Assembly (NCBI RefSeq): GCF_934307085.1
Contig: NZ_CAKRCF010000053.1
Coordinates: 1 to 17,823 of the forward strand
DNA from: an uncultured Anaerobutyricum sp.
Lineage (GTDB): Bacteria > Bacillota > Clostridia > Lachnospirales > Lachnospiraceae
Direction of reading: 5' to 3'
DNA length: 17,823 nt
In this document: positions 7,355 to 14,875 of the stretch, one piece after another
How the letters are laid out: the number at the start of each line of letters is the position of its first letter
Numbering within the stretch: the stretch's first letter is position 1
Notes under the pieces: generated by a model
Told to the model about the DNA's origin: nothing
Seen by the model: the letters and a program-made list of their open reading frames with translations, nothing else
The model's database searches: none
Position numbers and translations under genes: made by a program

Positions 7355-7516
7355 AGAGCGTGTTTGAAAAATGCTTTCTGCAAGATGTGCGTTACAATTT
7401 GCGGGAGATTTCGCCTGAATGAGGGCGGCGTAGCGGGCTACGTCAACTGAATGAAGGCAAAATATACCGCAAATTGGGGCGTGCAGGTTGCAGGAATGAT
7501 TTTTCAAACACGCTCT
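7355..7516. repeat. MITE-like palindromic repeat, copy B
   Basis: This 162-bp element begins AGAGCGTGTTTGAAAAAT and ends with the inverted complement, flanked by TA on both sides. Its arms are inverted repeats almost throughout, closing with a GC-rich apical stem (CGTAGC and GCTACG) near the centre. It starts 5 bp after the stop of the DUF6472-type gene and lies upstream of ubiD, so it may also act as a terminator or RNA-stability hairpin. The DNA between it and the ubiD promoter (7270-7354) contains short GGAAG/CTTCC inverted motifs but no gene. Confidence 0.85.
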
Positions 7517-7521
7517 AGTAT

Positions 7522-7698
7522 CTACATCTGCTTCCTTACTATCTTATACTCATCATCCATCTGGAAATATGGGCAACTATCTGAAGATCCAGACAACATT
7601 CTTGCCAAATCATCTTCATCTAAATTCACCTGGCACTCTCCTGTACCATCTTCCTCATCAATCCAGTAATATGTGCACAAATCACACTGACTTGCCAT
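7522..7698 (-). CDS. DUF6472-type Cys-rich small protein
   Basis: This 58-aa protein of unknown function starts MASQCDLCTYYWIDEEDGTG and ends in DDEYKIVRKQM. Cys5, Cys8, Cys22 and Cys42 form a CxxC plus two single cysteines, consistent with binding zinc or another metal. Sequence and size match my memory of the DUF6472 family of Clostridia, not verified by search. I chose the ATG at 7698 because AAGGAG lies just upstream; an upstream in-frame ATG at 7764 would place the promoter and ribosome site inside the gene. The gene is transcribed away from the Ppx/GppA gene, has its own likely promoter, and runs into palindromic repeat copy B 5 bp after its stop. The acidic middle and lack of signal peptide suggest a cytoplasmic protein. 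Confidence 0.75.
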   Translation of the reverse strand: MASQCDLCTYYWIDEEDGTGECQVNLDEDDLARMLSGSSDSCPYFQMDDEYKIVRKQM

Positions 7699-7735
7699 AA
7701 CTCTCCTTCTCTCTTTCTGTAAAATTCTTACATTT

Positions 7736-7764
7736 ATCTTATCATATCCTCTTTTATATTTCAA
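7736..7764 (-). promoter_or_regulatory. Likely sigma-A promoter of the DUF6472-type gene
   Basis: TTGAAA, a 17-nt spacer and TAAGAT lie on the minus strand, about 37 nt before the ATG at 7698. Confidence 0.55.
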
Positions 7765-7872
7765 TATCTTTTACAGAAAATTGACTTATATTTCTTTCTT
7801 TTTTTACCAATACTTGTTATTATAATAATATTATTAGTATTTTTGAAATAAATTTTTCAGGAGGTTTTACTT

Positions 7873-8796
7873 ATGAAATGTGCTATTGTCGATTTAGGTT
7901 CTAATACCATTCGTCTATCCCTCTATAATACATTGGAGAATGGTGGATTTGAAACTTTATTCTCTAAAAAATATATGGCTGGACTTGCCGGATATGTTTC
8001 TCACGGAATCATGTCTAATGACGGAATTAATCAGGCCTGTGCGGTACTTCTTGATTTTAAAATTCTTTTGCAACAGCTTGGAATCAACGAAATGCACGTA
8101 TTTGCTACCGCTTCCCTCCGTAATATTAAAAATACTGAAAAAGCCCTGGAAGCAATCAAGCGAAGAACCGGTCTTTCTGTTGACATAATCTCCGGCAGTG
8201 ATGAAGGTATCCTCGGCTATTATGGTGCTTTATACACAACAGATTTAAAAAATGGAATCATGTTTGATATCGGCGGCGGAAGTACAGAATTTGTTCGTGT
8301 TAAAAATGGAAAAGTCAAAAAATCACAGAGTATTTCTATTGGTTCCCTGAATCTCTTCCACAACAATGTTTTCGGTCTGTGGCCAGATAAAAAAGAACAG
8401 AAAACCATTACAAAACGAATTAAAAAACGTCTTAATGAAGTAGAATTTCCTAAAAAAACCCCTGAAAAGGTCTGCTGTATTGGTGGTACATGCCGTGCGA
8501 TTTTAAATATCGTAAATTATCATTTTAACAAACAGGAAAATAATCGAATTATCACCAAAGAAGAGTTCGATAAGATTTTAAAAATATTGACAAAGCGTGA
8601 TAAAACTTCTCGCAACTACATTTTAAAGTTATGCCCAGACCGTGTACACACAATTATTCCTGGTATGCTTGTTGTAAAAGAAATTATGGAACAGCTGGGC
8701 TGTGAACAATTATGGGTATCCCGTTACGGTGTACGTGAAGGATATCTTTGTAAGAACTTTCTTATGACAGGTTCTACACAGGAAATTGCAGAATAA
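7873..8796 (+). CDS. Ppx/GppA-family phosphatase, short form
   Basis: This 307-aa protein belongs to the actin-fold (ASKHA) exopolyphosphatase/guanosine-pentaphosphatase family. The first phosphate-binding loop is DLGSNTIRLSLY (7-18), followed by ATASLRN (78-84), SGSDEG (107-112) with the predicted catalytic Glu111, and the second loop DIGGGSTEF (132-140). Only the two N-terminal domains are present; the C-terminal helical domain of long Ppx enzymes (about 500 aa) is absent, as in many Firmicute homologues. It probably hydrolyses polyphosphate ends or pppGpp in the cytoplasm; the sequence does not separate these. The start is clear: AGGAGG 8 nt before the ATG. It diverges from the DUF6472-type gene across 174 bp that includes a 14-bp AT-rich palindrome at 7823-7836. 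A separate promoter drives the next gene. Confidence 0.9.
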   Translation: MKCAIVDLGSNTIRLSLYNTLENGGFETLFSKKYMAGLAGYVSHGIMSNDGINQACAVLLDFKILLQQLGINEMHVFATASLRNIKNTEKALEAIKRRTGLSVDIISGSDEGILGYYGALYTTDLKNGIMFDIGGGSTEFVRVKNGKVKKSQSISIGSLNLFHNNVFGLWPDKKEQKTITKRIKKRLNEVEFPKKTPEKVCCIGGTCRAILNIVNYHFNKQENNRIITKEEFDKILKILTKRDKTSRNYILKLCPDRVHTIIPGMLVVKEIMEQLGCEQLWVSRYGVREGYLCKNFLMTGSTQEIAE

Positions 8797-8852
8797 TTTT
8801 TTGTTTTTATGTATTTAAACAGTATCTCGTATCCGAAATCAAGTGGGTAACC

Positions 8853-8880
8853 TTGAAGATTTTTCAATAAATGCTATAAT
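8853..8880 (+). promoter_or_regulatory. Promoter of the 89-aa hypothetical gene
   Basis: TTGAAG, a 16-nt spacer and a consensus TATAAT preceded by TGC (extended -10) lie 35 bp before the start codon at 8916. This is one of the best-formed promoters in the window and suggests strong constitutive expression. Confidence 0.65.
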
Positions 8881-8915
8881 ATTTATTGTGAAGATTTTAA
8901 GGAGGAGAATAAATC

Positions 8916-9185
8916 ATGACAATACTTGAAAAAAGAAAATTAGCTCCAGAACGTGATGAGCATTTAAAAAAGGGAGATTTCACTGTTTTAAATGGAGAAT
9001 ATTCAAAAAACTTTAATGTATATGTTGTAGGTGAAAAACATAAAGAAGCTGTTGACTTTATCAAAGTTGCTTTAGATCGTTCCACTGACAATGTTCTTGG
9101 CTTCGGAATTAAGATGGGATGCCAGAAAAACTTTAACGTTATCGTATGGGATGAAGAAGATATTCCCGAAGAATATAGAGTATAA
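8916..9185 (+). CDS. Conserved-looking small hypothetical protein
   Basis: This 89-aa protein begins MTILEKRKLAPERDEHLKKG. I do not recognise it with confidence; it may belong to an uncharacterised Lachnospiraceae family. Its gene signals are strong: a near-consensus promoter, AAGGAGGAG 9 nt before the ATG, and a strong terminator right after the stop. There is no signal peptide or membrane segment. A short motif occurs twice, KNFNVYVVGE (31-40) and KNFNVIVWDE (71-80), spaced by a predicted helix, which suggests a small alpha/beta fold from an ancient internal duplication. The N-terminal 20 residues are highly charged. It stands alone as a monocistronic gene, so the neighbours give no hint of function. 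Confidence 0.75.
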   Translation: MTILEKRKLAPERDEHLKKGDFTVLNGEYSKNFNVYVVGEKHKEAVDFIKVALDRSTDNVLGFGIKMGCQKNFNVIVWDEEDIPEEYRV

Positions 9186-9192
9186 ATTCTGA

Positions 9193-9251
9193 TTGAACAA
9201 AATCGCTGCACGATGGCTTACGAAAGCTACGTGCAGCGATTTTTTGTTCAA
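9193..9251. terminator. Strong bidirectional terminator
   Basis: TTGAACAAAATCGCTGCACG pairs with a matching arm ending in TTGTTCAA, apart from two extra T residues in the right arm. The stem is about 20 bp, with T runs on the plus strand and A runs that become T on the minus strand. It lies between the stop of the 89-aa gene (9185) and the stop of glmM (9265), so it serves both convergent genes. Confidence 0.9.
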
Positions 9252-9264
9252 TTAGAGAGAATTT

Positions 9265-10611
9265 TTATGCGCAGTGTCCTTTTTTCTCAATGACTTCAAT
9301 TACGGAATCAACATACTTCTCGCATTCTTCCTTTGTTTCTGCCTCAACCATAACACGAATTACTGGCTCTGTACCACTCTCACGAACAAGGATTCTTCCT
9401 GTTGCTCCAAGTGATTCTGCAACCTGATTTACTGCTGCCTGGACATCAGCATCGTTTTGTGCTTCTGGCTTACTCTTTACGCGTACATTCTTAAGTACCT
9501 GTGGATAAATATGTACTGGAGATGTCAGAGTTGCTAAAGAAGACTTTTTCTCTAACATAACTTCCATCATCTTAATTGCAGTAAGGATTCCATCTCCTGT
9601 TGTTGCATATTTACTAAAGATGATATGTCCGGACTGTTCTCCACCAATGCGGTGTCCATTCTTTACCATATTTTCGTAAACGTATTTATCGCCAACCTTT
9701 GTTTTTTCATAATCAATGCCAAGTTCATCAAATGCCTTGTAAAGTCCGAAGTTTGACATGATTGTTGTTACTACCGTGTTATTACGAAGTTCCCCTTTTT
9801 CTTTGAGATAACGTCCGTAAACATATAAAATTAAATCTCCATCGACAATATTACCATTCTCATCAACTGCAATACAGCGATCGGCATCTCCGTCAAAAGC
9901 GAATCCTACATCAAGCTGATTCTCTTTTACAAACTTCTGAAGTACTTCAATATGTGTAGAACCTGCATTCATATTGATATTTAATCCATCTGGCTCTGCA
10001 TTAATAACATATGTCTTTGCCCCTAATGCATCAAAAACGCTCTTTGCAATCATCCATGAGCTTCCATTAGCACAGTCAAGTCCAACCTTTATGTTCTTAT
10101 ATGAACGTGTTGCAAGAGAAATCAAATAGCCTATGTAACGATTTCTTCCAGCAGAGTAATCTACTGTACATCCAATCTGATCTCTTACTGCTATTGGAAC
10201 TTCAATCTTTCCATCAATATAATCCTCAACTTTAAGAATGGTTTCTTCATCCATCTTCTCGCCTTTGGAATTAATGAGCTTGATTCCATTATCATAGTAT
10301 GGGTTATGACTTGCAGAAATCATAATTCCACAGTCAAAGTCTTCTGATCTTACAACATAAGATACACTTGGTGTTGTTGTTACATGTAACAGATACACAT
10401 CAGCACCAGAAGCAGTTAAACCTGCTACTAAAGAGTACTCAAACATATAGCTTGAACGGCGTGTATCCTTTCCGATTACTACCTTACATTTTCCTTCTTT
10501 ATCTTTGCTATAATACCATCCAAGAAAACGTCCAACCTGATATGCATGTTCTACGGTTAAATCTACATTAGCTTCTCCACGGAAACCATCTGTTCCAAAA
10601 TATTTACCCAT
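9265..10611 (-). CDS. glmM: Phosphoglucosamine mutase
   Basis: This 448-aa enzyme converts glucosamine-6-phosphate to glucosamine-1-phosphate on the route to UDP-GlcNAc, and so feeds peptidoglycan synthesis in the cytoplasm. All four signature elements of the phosphohexomutase family are present: the phosphoserine loop ISASHNPYYDNGIK with active Ser101 and GlmM-type residues around it, the Mg-binding DGDADR (240-245), the sugar-binding GGEQSGH (323-329), and the phosphate-binding RESGTEPVIR (410-419). Length is typical. The start MGKYFGTDGFRGEAN follows AGGAG by 7 nt. It lies 175 bp downstream of the exporter operon on the same strand. The gap contains a 25-bp repeat remnant and an inverted repeat (TGGAATG and CATTCCA, 10688-10720). 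I saw no clear promoter and no glmS-type ribozyme. Confidence 0.97.
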   Translation of the reverse strand: MGKYFGTDGFRGEANVDLTVEHAYQVGRFLGWYYSKDKEGKCKVVIGKDTRRSSYMFEYSLVAGLTASGADVYLLHVTTTPSVSYVVRSEDFDCGIMISASHNPYYDNGIKLINSKGEKMDEETILKVEDYIDGKIEVPIAVRDQIGCTVDYSAGRNRYIGYLISLATRSYKNIKVGLDCANGSSWMIAKSVFDALGAKTYVINAEPDGLNINMNAGSTHIEVLQKFVKENQLDVGFAFDGDADRCIAVDENGNIVDGDLILYVYGRYLKEKGELRNNTVVTTIMSNFGLYKAFDELGIDYEKTKVGDKYVYENMVKNGHRIGGEQSGHIIFSKYATTGDGILTAIKMMEVMLEKKSSLATLTSPVHIYPQVLKNVRVKSKPEAQNDADVQAAVNQVAESLGATGRILVRESGTEPVIRVMVEAETKEECEKYVDSVIEVIEKKGHCA

Positions 10612-10736
10612 TATTTTTCTCCTGTTATCTTATCATTTCTATTGATCTTATCTACATCTTATTCCCGCAATGTCTGTAATATCTCTATGGAATGCAAGTG
10701 TTAATTCCGCCTACATTCCATCTTTTATCATAAATT

Positions 10737-10761
10737 TAGAGCATGTTTGAAAAATGCTCTA
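10737..10761. repeat. Remnant of the MITE-like palindromic repeat / short hairpin
   Basis: TAGAGCAT and ATGCTCTA form a perfect 8-bp stem around a 9-nt loop. The first 20 nt match the end of the repeat copies at 5456 and 7355 with one change, and TA bounds both sides. It looks like an internally deleted copy joining the two ends. Lying just after the permease stop, it could end exporter transcripts, but no T run follows on the minus strand. Confidence 0.6.
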
Positions 10762-10786
10762 GCATTTTAGCTTTAGTATCATAGCA

Positions 10787-12043
10787 CTATTCATGGCGTA
10801 ATGCAACGATTGGATCTAAGTTCGCAGCTTTTACTGCCGGTAACAATCCAAACACAACACCAATAACTGTAGAAAACGCAATAGCAAGAATTACTGCTGG
10901 TATACTGATTGCAATTGGAACATTCGATATCTTTCCAATAATTTCTGCTAATGCAATTCCGGTAATCGTTCCAATAATACCACCTAAACTGGTAAGTACC
11001 GCTGCCTCTGTTAAGAACTGTGCAAGTATTCGATTCTTTCTCGCACCAATCGCTTTTTTCAGACCAATTTCTCTTGTACGTTCTGTCACAGATACAAGCA
11101 TAATATTCATAACACCAATGCCCCCAACCAGCAGTGAAATACTTGCGATCCAGATTAACTGTTTATTCGTTGTCGCACTTACCTGCTGACTTTCTTCTGC
11201 AGTCTCATTCATATTGGCTGCACGATATTTAATACTTTTGCTTGTTACCGTTTCATTTAAAAGCGTCTGTGCATCCTTTCCTACTGATGTCATATTATCT
11301 GTAGAATCTGCCAAAAGCTTAGCATTCTGAGGCTCATCATACTGCTGTACAATATTCCAGTCTACATCAGGAATTACCACAATACCACTGGCACTTCCAT
11401 CATTGTATACATAGGTGTAATAGTCCTCCACAGAATTAATCACAGGACTAAATGCTGTGGACTCTTCAATGACGCCAATTACAATAAATGGTTCTCCTTT
11501 GATATCTATTGTCTTTCCTATCGGATTCGCATCTCCAAAAAGTGCATCTGCAGCCACACTGTCTATTACTGCAACTTTACGATACTTCTCATAATCACTA
11601 TCCGTAAAAGCTCTTCCTCTTTTCATAACATATCCACAGGTTCCAAGATAATGGGAATCTGCTCCGATAAGCTGCCCTCCTGAAAGCGCAGTAGCATTAT
11701 AGTAAATATAATCTACCTGTGAACGGGATACATATAAAGATGCATCTTTTACATGATCAATTTCTGCTAACTGCTGGCGCATATCATCATCAAGAACAGG
11801 AATACCTTTGGGAATTCCATATTCCATTTCTGCTGGATAGTTTCCATCTTCTGTAAGCTGTACCGTCGTTGTATTTGTTCCTGAACCAATCAGGTTCTTC
11901 TTAATCTGTTCATTTGTTCCTTTAATCGTTGATACGATAGCAATAATAGCTGCAATACCGATAATGATACCAAGCATTGTCAAGAAGGAACGCAGCCGGT
12001 GACTCCACACACCCTGAAAAGATAATCTTATATTTTCAAGCAT
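10787..12043 (-). CDS. MacB/YknZ-type ABC transporter permease
   Basis: This 418-aa membrane protein is the permease of a type VII (MacB/LolCE/FtsX) ABC exporter. TM1 lies at about 20-40, an extracytoplasmic MacB-like domain at 41-294, and TM2-TM4 at about 295-318, 344-368 and 379-402. The cytoplasmic coupling segment TERTREIGLKKAIGARK (320-336) and the C-terminal GLLPAVKAANLDPIVALRHE match the family closely. MacB-type proteins do not carry substrate through a membrane channel; they couple ATP hydrolysis in the cytoplasm to movement of the outer domain. It is the last gene of the four-gene operon. The stop of the upstream adaptor overlaps its AGGAGG ribosome site, 7 nt before the ATG, so translation is probably coupled. 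Length is close to that of Bacillus YknZ-type permeases. Confidence 0.95.
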   Translation of the reverse strand: MLENIRLSFQGVWSHRLRSFLTMLGIIIGIAAIIAIVSTIKGTNEQIKKNLIGSGTNTTTVQLTEDGNYPAEMEYGIPKGIPVLDDDMRQQLAEIDHVKDASLYVSRSQVDYIYYNATALSGGQLIGADSHYLGTCGYVMKRGRAFTDSDYEKYRKVAVIDSVAADALFGDANPIGKTIDIKGEPFIVIGVIEESTAFSPVINSVEDYYTYVYNDGSASGIVVIPDVDWNIVQQYDEPQNAKLLADSTDNMTSVGKDAQTLLNETVTSKSIKYRAANMNETAEESQQVSATTNKQLIWIASISLLVGGIGVMNIMLVSVTERTREIGLKKAIGARKNRILAQFLTEAAVLTSLGGIIGTITGIALAEIIGKISNVPIAISIPAVILAIAFSTVIGVVFGLLPAVKAANLDPIVALRHE

Positions 12044-12054
12044 TCTTCTTCCTC

Positions 12055-14874
12055 CTAATAAATCATTTCACTATCGTCTTCGGAAATCTTCGTTTTTACC
12101 CCTTCTCTTAAATTTTTACCATAAGGGAAGGCGATATTATCATCTTCTGTAAGTCCTGAAACAACTTCCATATACTGTCCGCTCATTGTCTTTCCAACAG
12201 TAATATACTGTTTCTTTAATCGCTTTGTCTTTTTATCTCTGATATATACGTAGCTCTTCTTATCTTCGGTACGAATATAAGCTTTTTGGAGATAAATAGC
12301 ATTTTCATTTGCAGTTCCCATAGATTTTGAAGTATAAGAAACTTCTACACTTCCTCCAGGACTCAAACCATCTGCCTTTTTGATAAAAGCTACAACTGGA
12401 TAATAGGAACTATTTGGATTCGATGTTCCTCCATCATCACTGGCATCCGCAGTTGGGAAGTCTGAAATTTCTTTTATTTCTGCAGTATACTCATCTCCTG
12501 TATCACTGGATACGCACTTAATTGTTCCTCCAACCTTTACATTATCAAGCTCCATCTCACTGATAGATGTCTTAACGTACATTCCGTCCGCTGCCTTTAC
12601 AACAATAGCTGCTGAACCATCTGTCGGAATCGTTCCTTTATTACAGGATGTTGTTACTGTTCCTGCAAGTTTTGCTTTTACTGTAGCTTTATCTACTTCA
12701 GATTTTGCTTCATTATAGCTAATCTGTGCCTCATGAAGATCTTCCTTCGCCTGGGCAATCTCATCTTCTTTATCAGAAATCGCCTCTTTTAACTCAGCTG
12801 CTGTATAACTGTTATCATCGCCTCCGTTACCGTCACTATCTGTGCCGCTACCGCCGCTTCCTGAACCTCCTCCGGAACCGCCTCCGCTTCCATTGTCTCC
12901 ATTATCTCCGTTATCACCGGTATCTGCGCCTTTGACAATTAATGTTCTTGAAATCTTATCTTTTGAAATTCCTTTTACACTTGTTACCTGTGCTGTAATT
13001 GTTACAGACGATGATGGTTCACTCTCATCAACATATAACCAAATACCAGACTCTGTTTCTGTAATTGTCGTATCTTTAGAAATATTATCAAGAAGTTTCC
13101 ATGTTACTTTACTTTGATCAATACTCTTTCCATCTTCTGTCACAACAGTAAGCAGACATCCATCTCCTGCCTTTACCTTCTTACGATTCTGTTTAAATTT
13201 AATCTTTTTCTCTGTAGTTGTTGGCTTTGTAGGATCCTTATGCTCTGTAGTTGGCTTAGTTGGGTCATCTTTTTGCACCTTACTCTTTAAGTAAGAAATT
13301 GTATATCCTGTTCCATCCGCCAGTTCTATCGTAAACTTACTTGATGAAGTGATTTCAAGGGTATTTGCATTATTGGTGTTTTCGTTATTGTAATCCTCTT
13401 CTGATGCATACTCAATAAACTCCGCACTGATTCCCTTTTTAATGAGTTCGTTTAATAATGCTCCACTGATTTTTCCACCTTTTTGTAAGTAGAAAATATA
13501 CTTTCCATTTGCATCCTTCTGACCATCTTCTAAACTATCCGCTTTTAAATCCTTGTATGCAGGTCTTACCGCTAAATTACTGATGTCAGATATTTTATAA
13601 GTTCCATCTTTCTCGAGATCAGTAAATACTGTTGATGGATTATATTCATATCTATCTTTTTCTTTTCCATTTTCATCAAATTCAATAAAAGTTGCATACT
13701 TTTTCGAATCGTGTAAAGACTGAATAACAGAACCTTTTACTACTCCATTTACATTTAAATAATAAATATATGCATTTCCTGCTGACTCTCCATTCCCACT
13801 CGAGTCATCTCTATCACTTACTGATTCAATAGAATTATGAATAGTTCTTGTATCTCCACCATCATTCAACTGATTCACTGTATAATAGTCATCTGCGTAA
13901 ACATTCACCTTTGTATCTGGATCAAGTTCAAATGTTGAAAGCGGGCTCTTAGAAGTTTCTGATTTGTATGAACGAAATTCTGCATACTGTCCATCGGAAA
14001 GTAATTGTTTAACAAAAGATCCTTTTACTGTTCCATCTTTAGTCAAATTAAAAATGTAAGGTTCTTCCTTTGTTCCACTTCCTGAGGCTTTATCTCCAAT
14101 ATCATTGATAATTGTCTTTAAAGAAAGCGTAGTCTCTCCCTTATCTTCCGTAGTTGTGCCCGTATTATCTTTATCCTCTGTTGTTGTTCCAGTCTCGTCT
14201 TTTTTCTCGGTTGTTGCACCAGTTTCATCTTTTTTTTCTGTGGTCGAATCTGTCTCGTCTTTTTTTGGTGTTGTCGTTGCTTGTGCCTTGTCCAATGCTG
14301 TCGTTGCTTCGAAACCTTCTTCTGCATTCTGAGTTTTCGCATCAGAATCTGCCACCGTTGTTGCCTCATTACTATCTGCTTCTGCTACAAGATAACTTAA
14401 ACTTGTCCCCTTAATAGCCGAAAGATTCGCAGAAGCATCCATAACACTACTGTTTCCCGTATCTATGGAACCAACCGTCTTAGTATTCTTAAGCTTCTTT
14501 AACTCCTTTTCCATTTCACTGATTTCCAGCTTAGAGGACTGAATCTGAAGTCTCTGGAGCTTTAAATCCAACTCTTTTTCAGAAACATCATACTTTAAAA
14601 GGATGTCACCTTTCTTTACTTTCTCACCCTTTTTTACGTAAACTTTCTTTACTTTCTGTCCACTGTCCACATGAACTTCCTGTATATAATCCGAGGTAAG
14701 AGTTCCCGTAAGAGAAGTATCTGTGTCAAACCAGTCAGAACTGTTCAGCATACTTACCGGGAATACTTTTACTACTGTCTTATTTCTTTTTCTTATGACA
14801 ACAATAGACGTAATGCCAATTGTCATAACAAGAACCAGTACTACAGCAAGCAGTATCTTTTTCTTTCCCTTCAA
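12055..14874 (-). CDS. Membrane-fusion (HlyD/MacA-type) adaptor with a giant insertion at the hairpin tip
   Basis: This 939-aa protein is the extracytoplasmic adaptor of the exporter. TM helix 8-27; first half of the biotinyl-lipoyl domain around 60-96 (GEKVKKGDILLKYD); coiled-coil helix 1 at 97-132; helix 2 at 691-733; second lipoyl half at 734-760; beta-barrel about 765-850; membrane-proximal domain to the end. Ordinary relatives are about 350-550 aa. The excess lies between the two helices (136-690): a Thr/Lys/Glu 10-residue tandem repeat (204-248), three copies of an unrecognised module (272-338, 368-434, 458-531), a Thr/Pro-rich linker, an Ig-like beta segment (557-648) and a Gly/Ser/Asp linker (653-687). 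The start is TTG, with its AAGGAG inside the end of the ATPase gene; the first internal Met is residue 17 and would destroy the TM segment. The tip is where Gram-negative adaptors meet TolC, so the insertion probably faces the cell wall. Confidence 0.9.
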   Translation of the reverse strand: MKGKKKILLAVVLVLVMTIGITSIVVIRKRNKTVVKVFPVSMLNSSDWFDTDTSLTGTLTSDYIQEVHVDSGQKVKKVYVKKGEKVKKGDILLKYDVSEKELDLKLQRLQIQSSKLEISEMEKELKKLKNTKTVGSIDTGNSSVMDASANLSAIKGTSLSYLVAEADSNEATTVADSDAKTQNAEEGFEATTALDKAQATTTPKKDETDSTTEKKDETGATTEKKDETGTTTEDKDNTGTTTEDKGETTLSLKTIINDIGDKASGSGTKEEPYIFNLTKDGTVKGSFVKQLLSDGQYAEFRSYKSETSKSPLSTFELDPDTKVNVYADDYYTVNQLNDGGDTRTIHNSIESVSDRDDSSGNGESAGNAYIYYLNVNGVVKGSVIQSLHDSKKYATFIEFDENGKEKDRYEYNPSTVFTDLEKDGTYKISDISNLAVRPAYKDLKADSLEDGQKDANGKYIFYLQKGGKISGALLNELIKKGISAEFIEYASEEDYNNENTNNANTLEITSSSKFTIELADGTGYTISYLKSKVQKDDPTKPTTEHKDPTKPTTTEKKIKFKQNRKKVKAGDGCLLTVVTEDGKSIDQSKVTWKLLDNISKDTTITETESGIWLYVDESEPSSSVTITAQVTSVKGISKDKISRTLIVKGADTGDNGDNGDNGSGGGSGGGSGSGGSGTDSDGNGGDDNSYTAAELKEAISDKEDEIAQAKEDLHEAQISYNEAKSEVDKATVKAKLAGTVTTSCNKGTIPTDGSAAIVVKAADGMYVKTSISEMELDNVKVGGTIKCVSSDTGDEYTAEIKEISDFPTADASDDGGTSNPNSSYYPVVAFIKKADGLSPGGSVEVSYTSKSMGTANENAIYLQKAYIRTEDKKSYVYIRDKKTKRLKKQYITVGKTMSGQYMEVVSGLTEDDNIAFPYGKNLREGVKTKISEDDSEMIY
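13282..14061 (-). repeat. Three copies of an unrecognised protein module in adaptor 2
   Basis: Modules at residues 272-338, 368-434 and 458-531 each open with YIFxLxxxGxxxGxxxxxL, then (A/T)xF, followed about 20 residues later by a short strand and a Tyr-Thr/Lys-(Val/Ile)-x-x-Leu ending. Examples are PYIFNLTKDGTVKGS, AYIYYLNVNGVVKGS and KYIFYLQKGGKISGA. Spacing is about 90-96 residues. The copies are well diverged from each other, so the triplication is old. I know no named domain that fits. Confidence 0.65.
14131..14265 (-). repeat. 30-bp coding tandem repeat (Thr/Lys/Glu decapeptide)
   Basis: Residues 204-248 of adaptor 2 repeat a ten-residue unit four and a half times: KKDETDSTTE, KKDETGATTE, KKDETGTTTE, DKDNTGTTTE, then DKGETT. 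The unit is a multiple of three, so gain or loss of copies keeps the frame. Such Thr-rich stretches often act as extended spacers in cell-surface proteins. Confidence 0.8.
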
Positions 14875-14875
14875 C

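Noticed and set aside
7295..7507. 70-aa minus-strand open frame
   Set aside because: It lies almost wholly inside palindromic repeat copy B and has no ribosome site.
10688..10720. TGGAATG...CATTCCA inverted repeat upstream of glmM as a riboswitch or operator
   Set aside because: It is only a 7-bp stem around a 19-nt loop, with no T run and no match to a known motif; too weak to call.
12842..13117. Pro-rich plus-strand open frame (and similar Ser/Val- or Leu-rich frames near 14.1-14.4 kb)
   Set aside because: These are antisense shadows of the Gly/Ser/Asp linker and Thr-rich repeat in adaptor 2, with no start signals.
14155..14264. Regularly spaced repeats as a CRISPR array
   Set aside because: The repeats are contiguous 30-bp coding units without unique spacers, in frame with adaptor 2.
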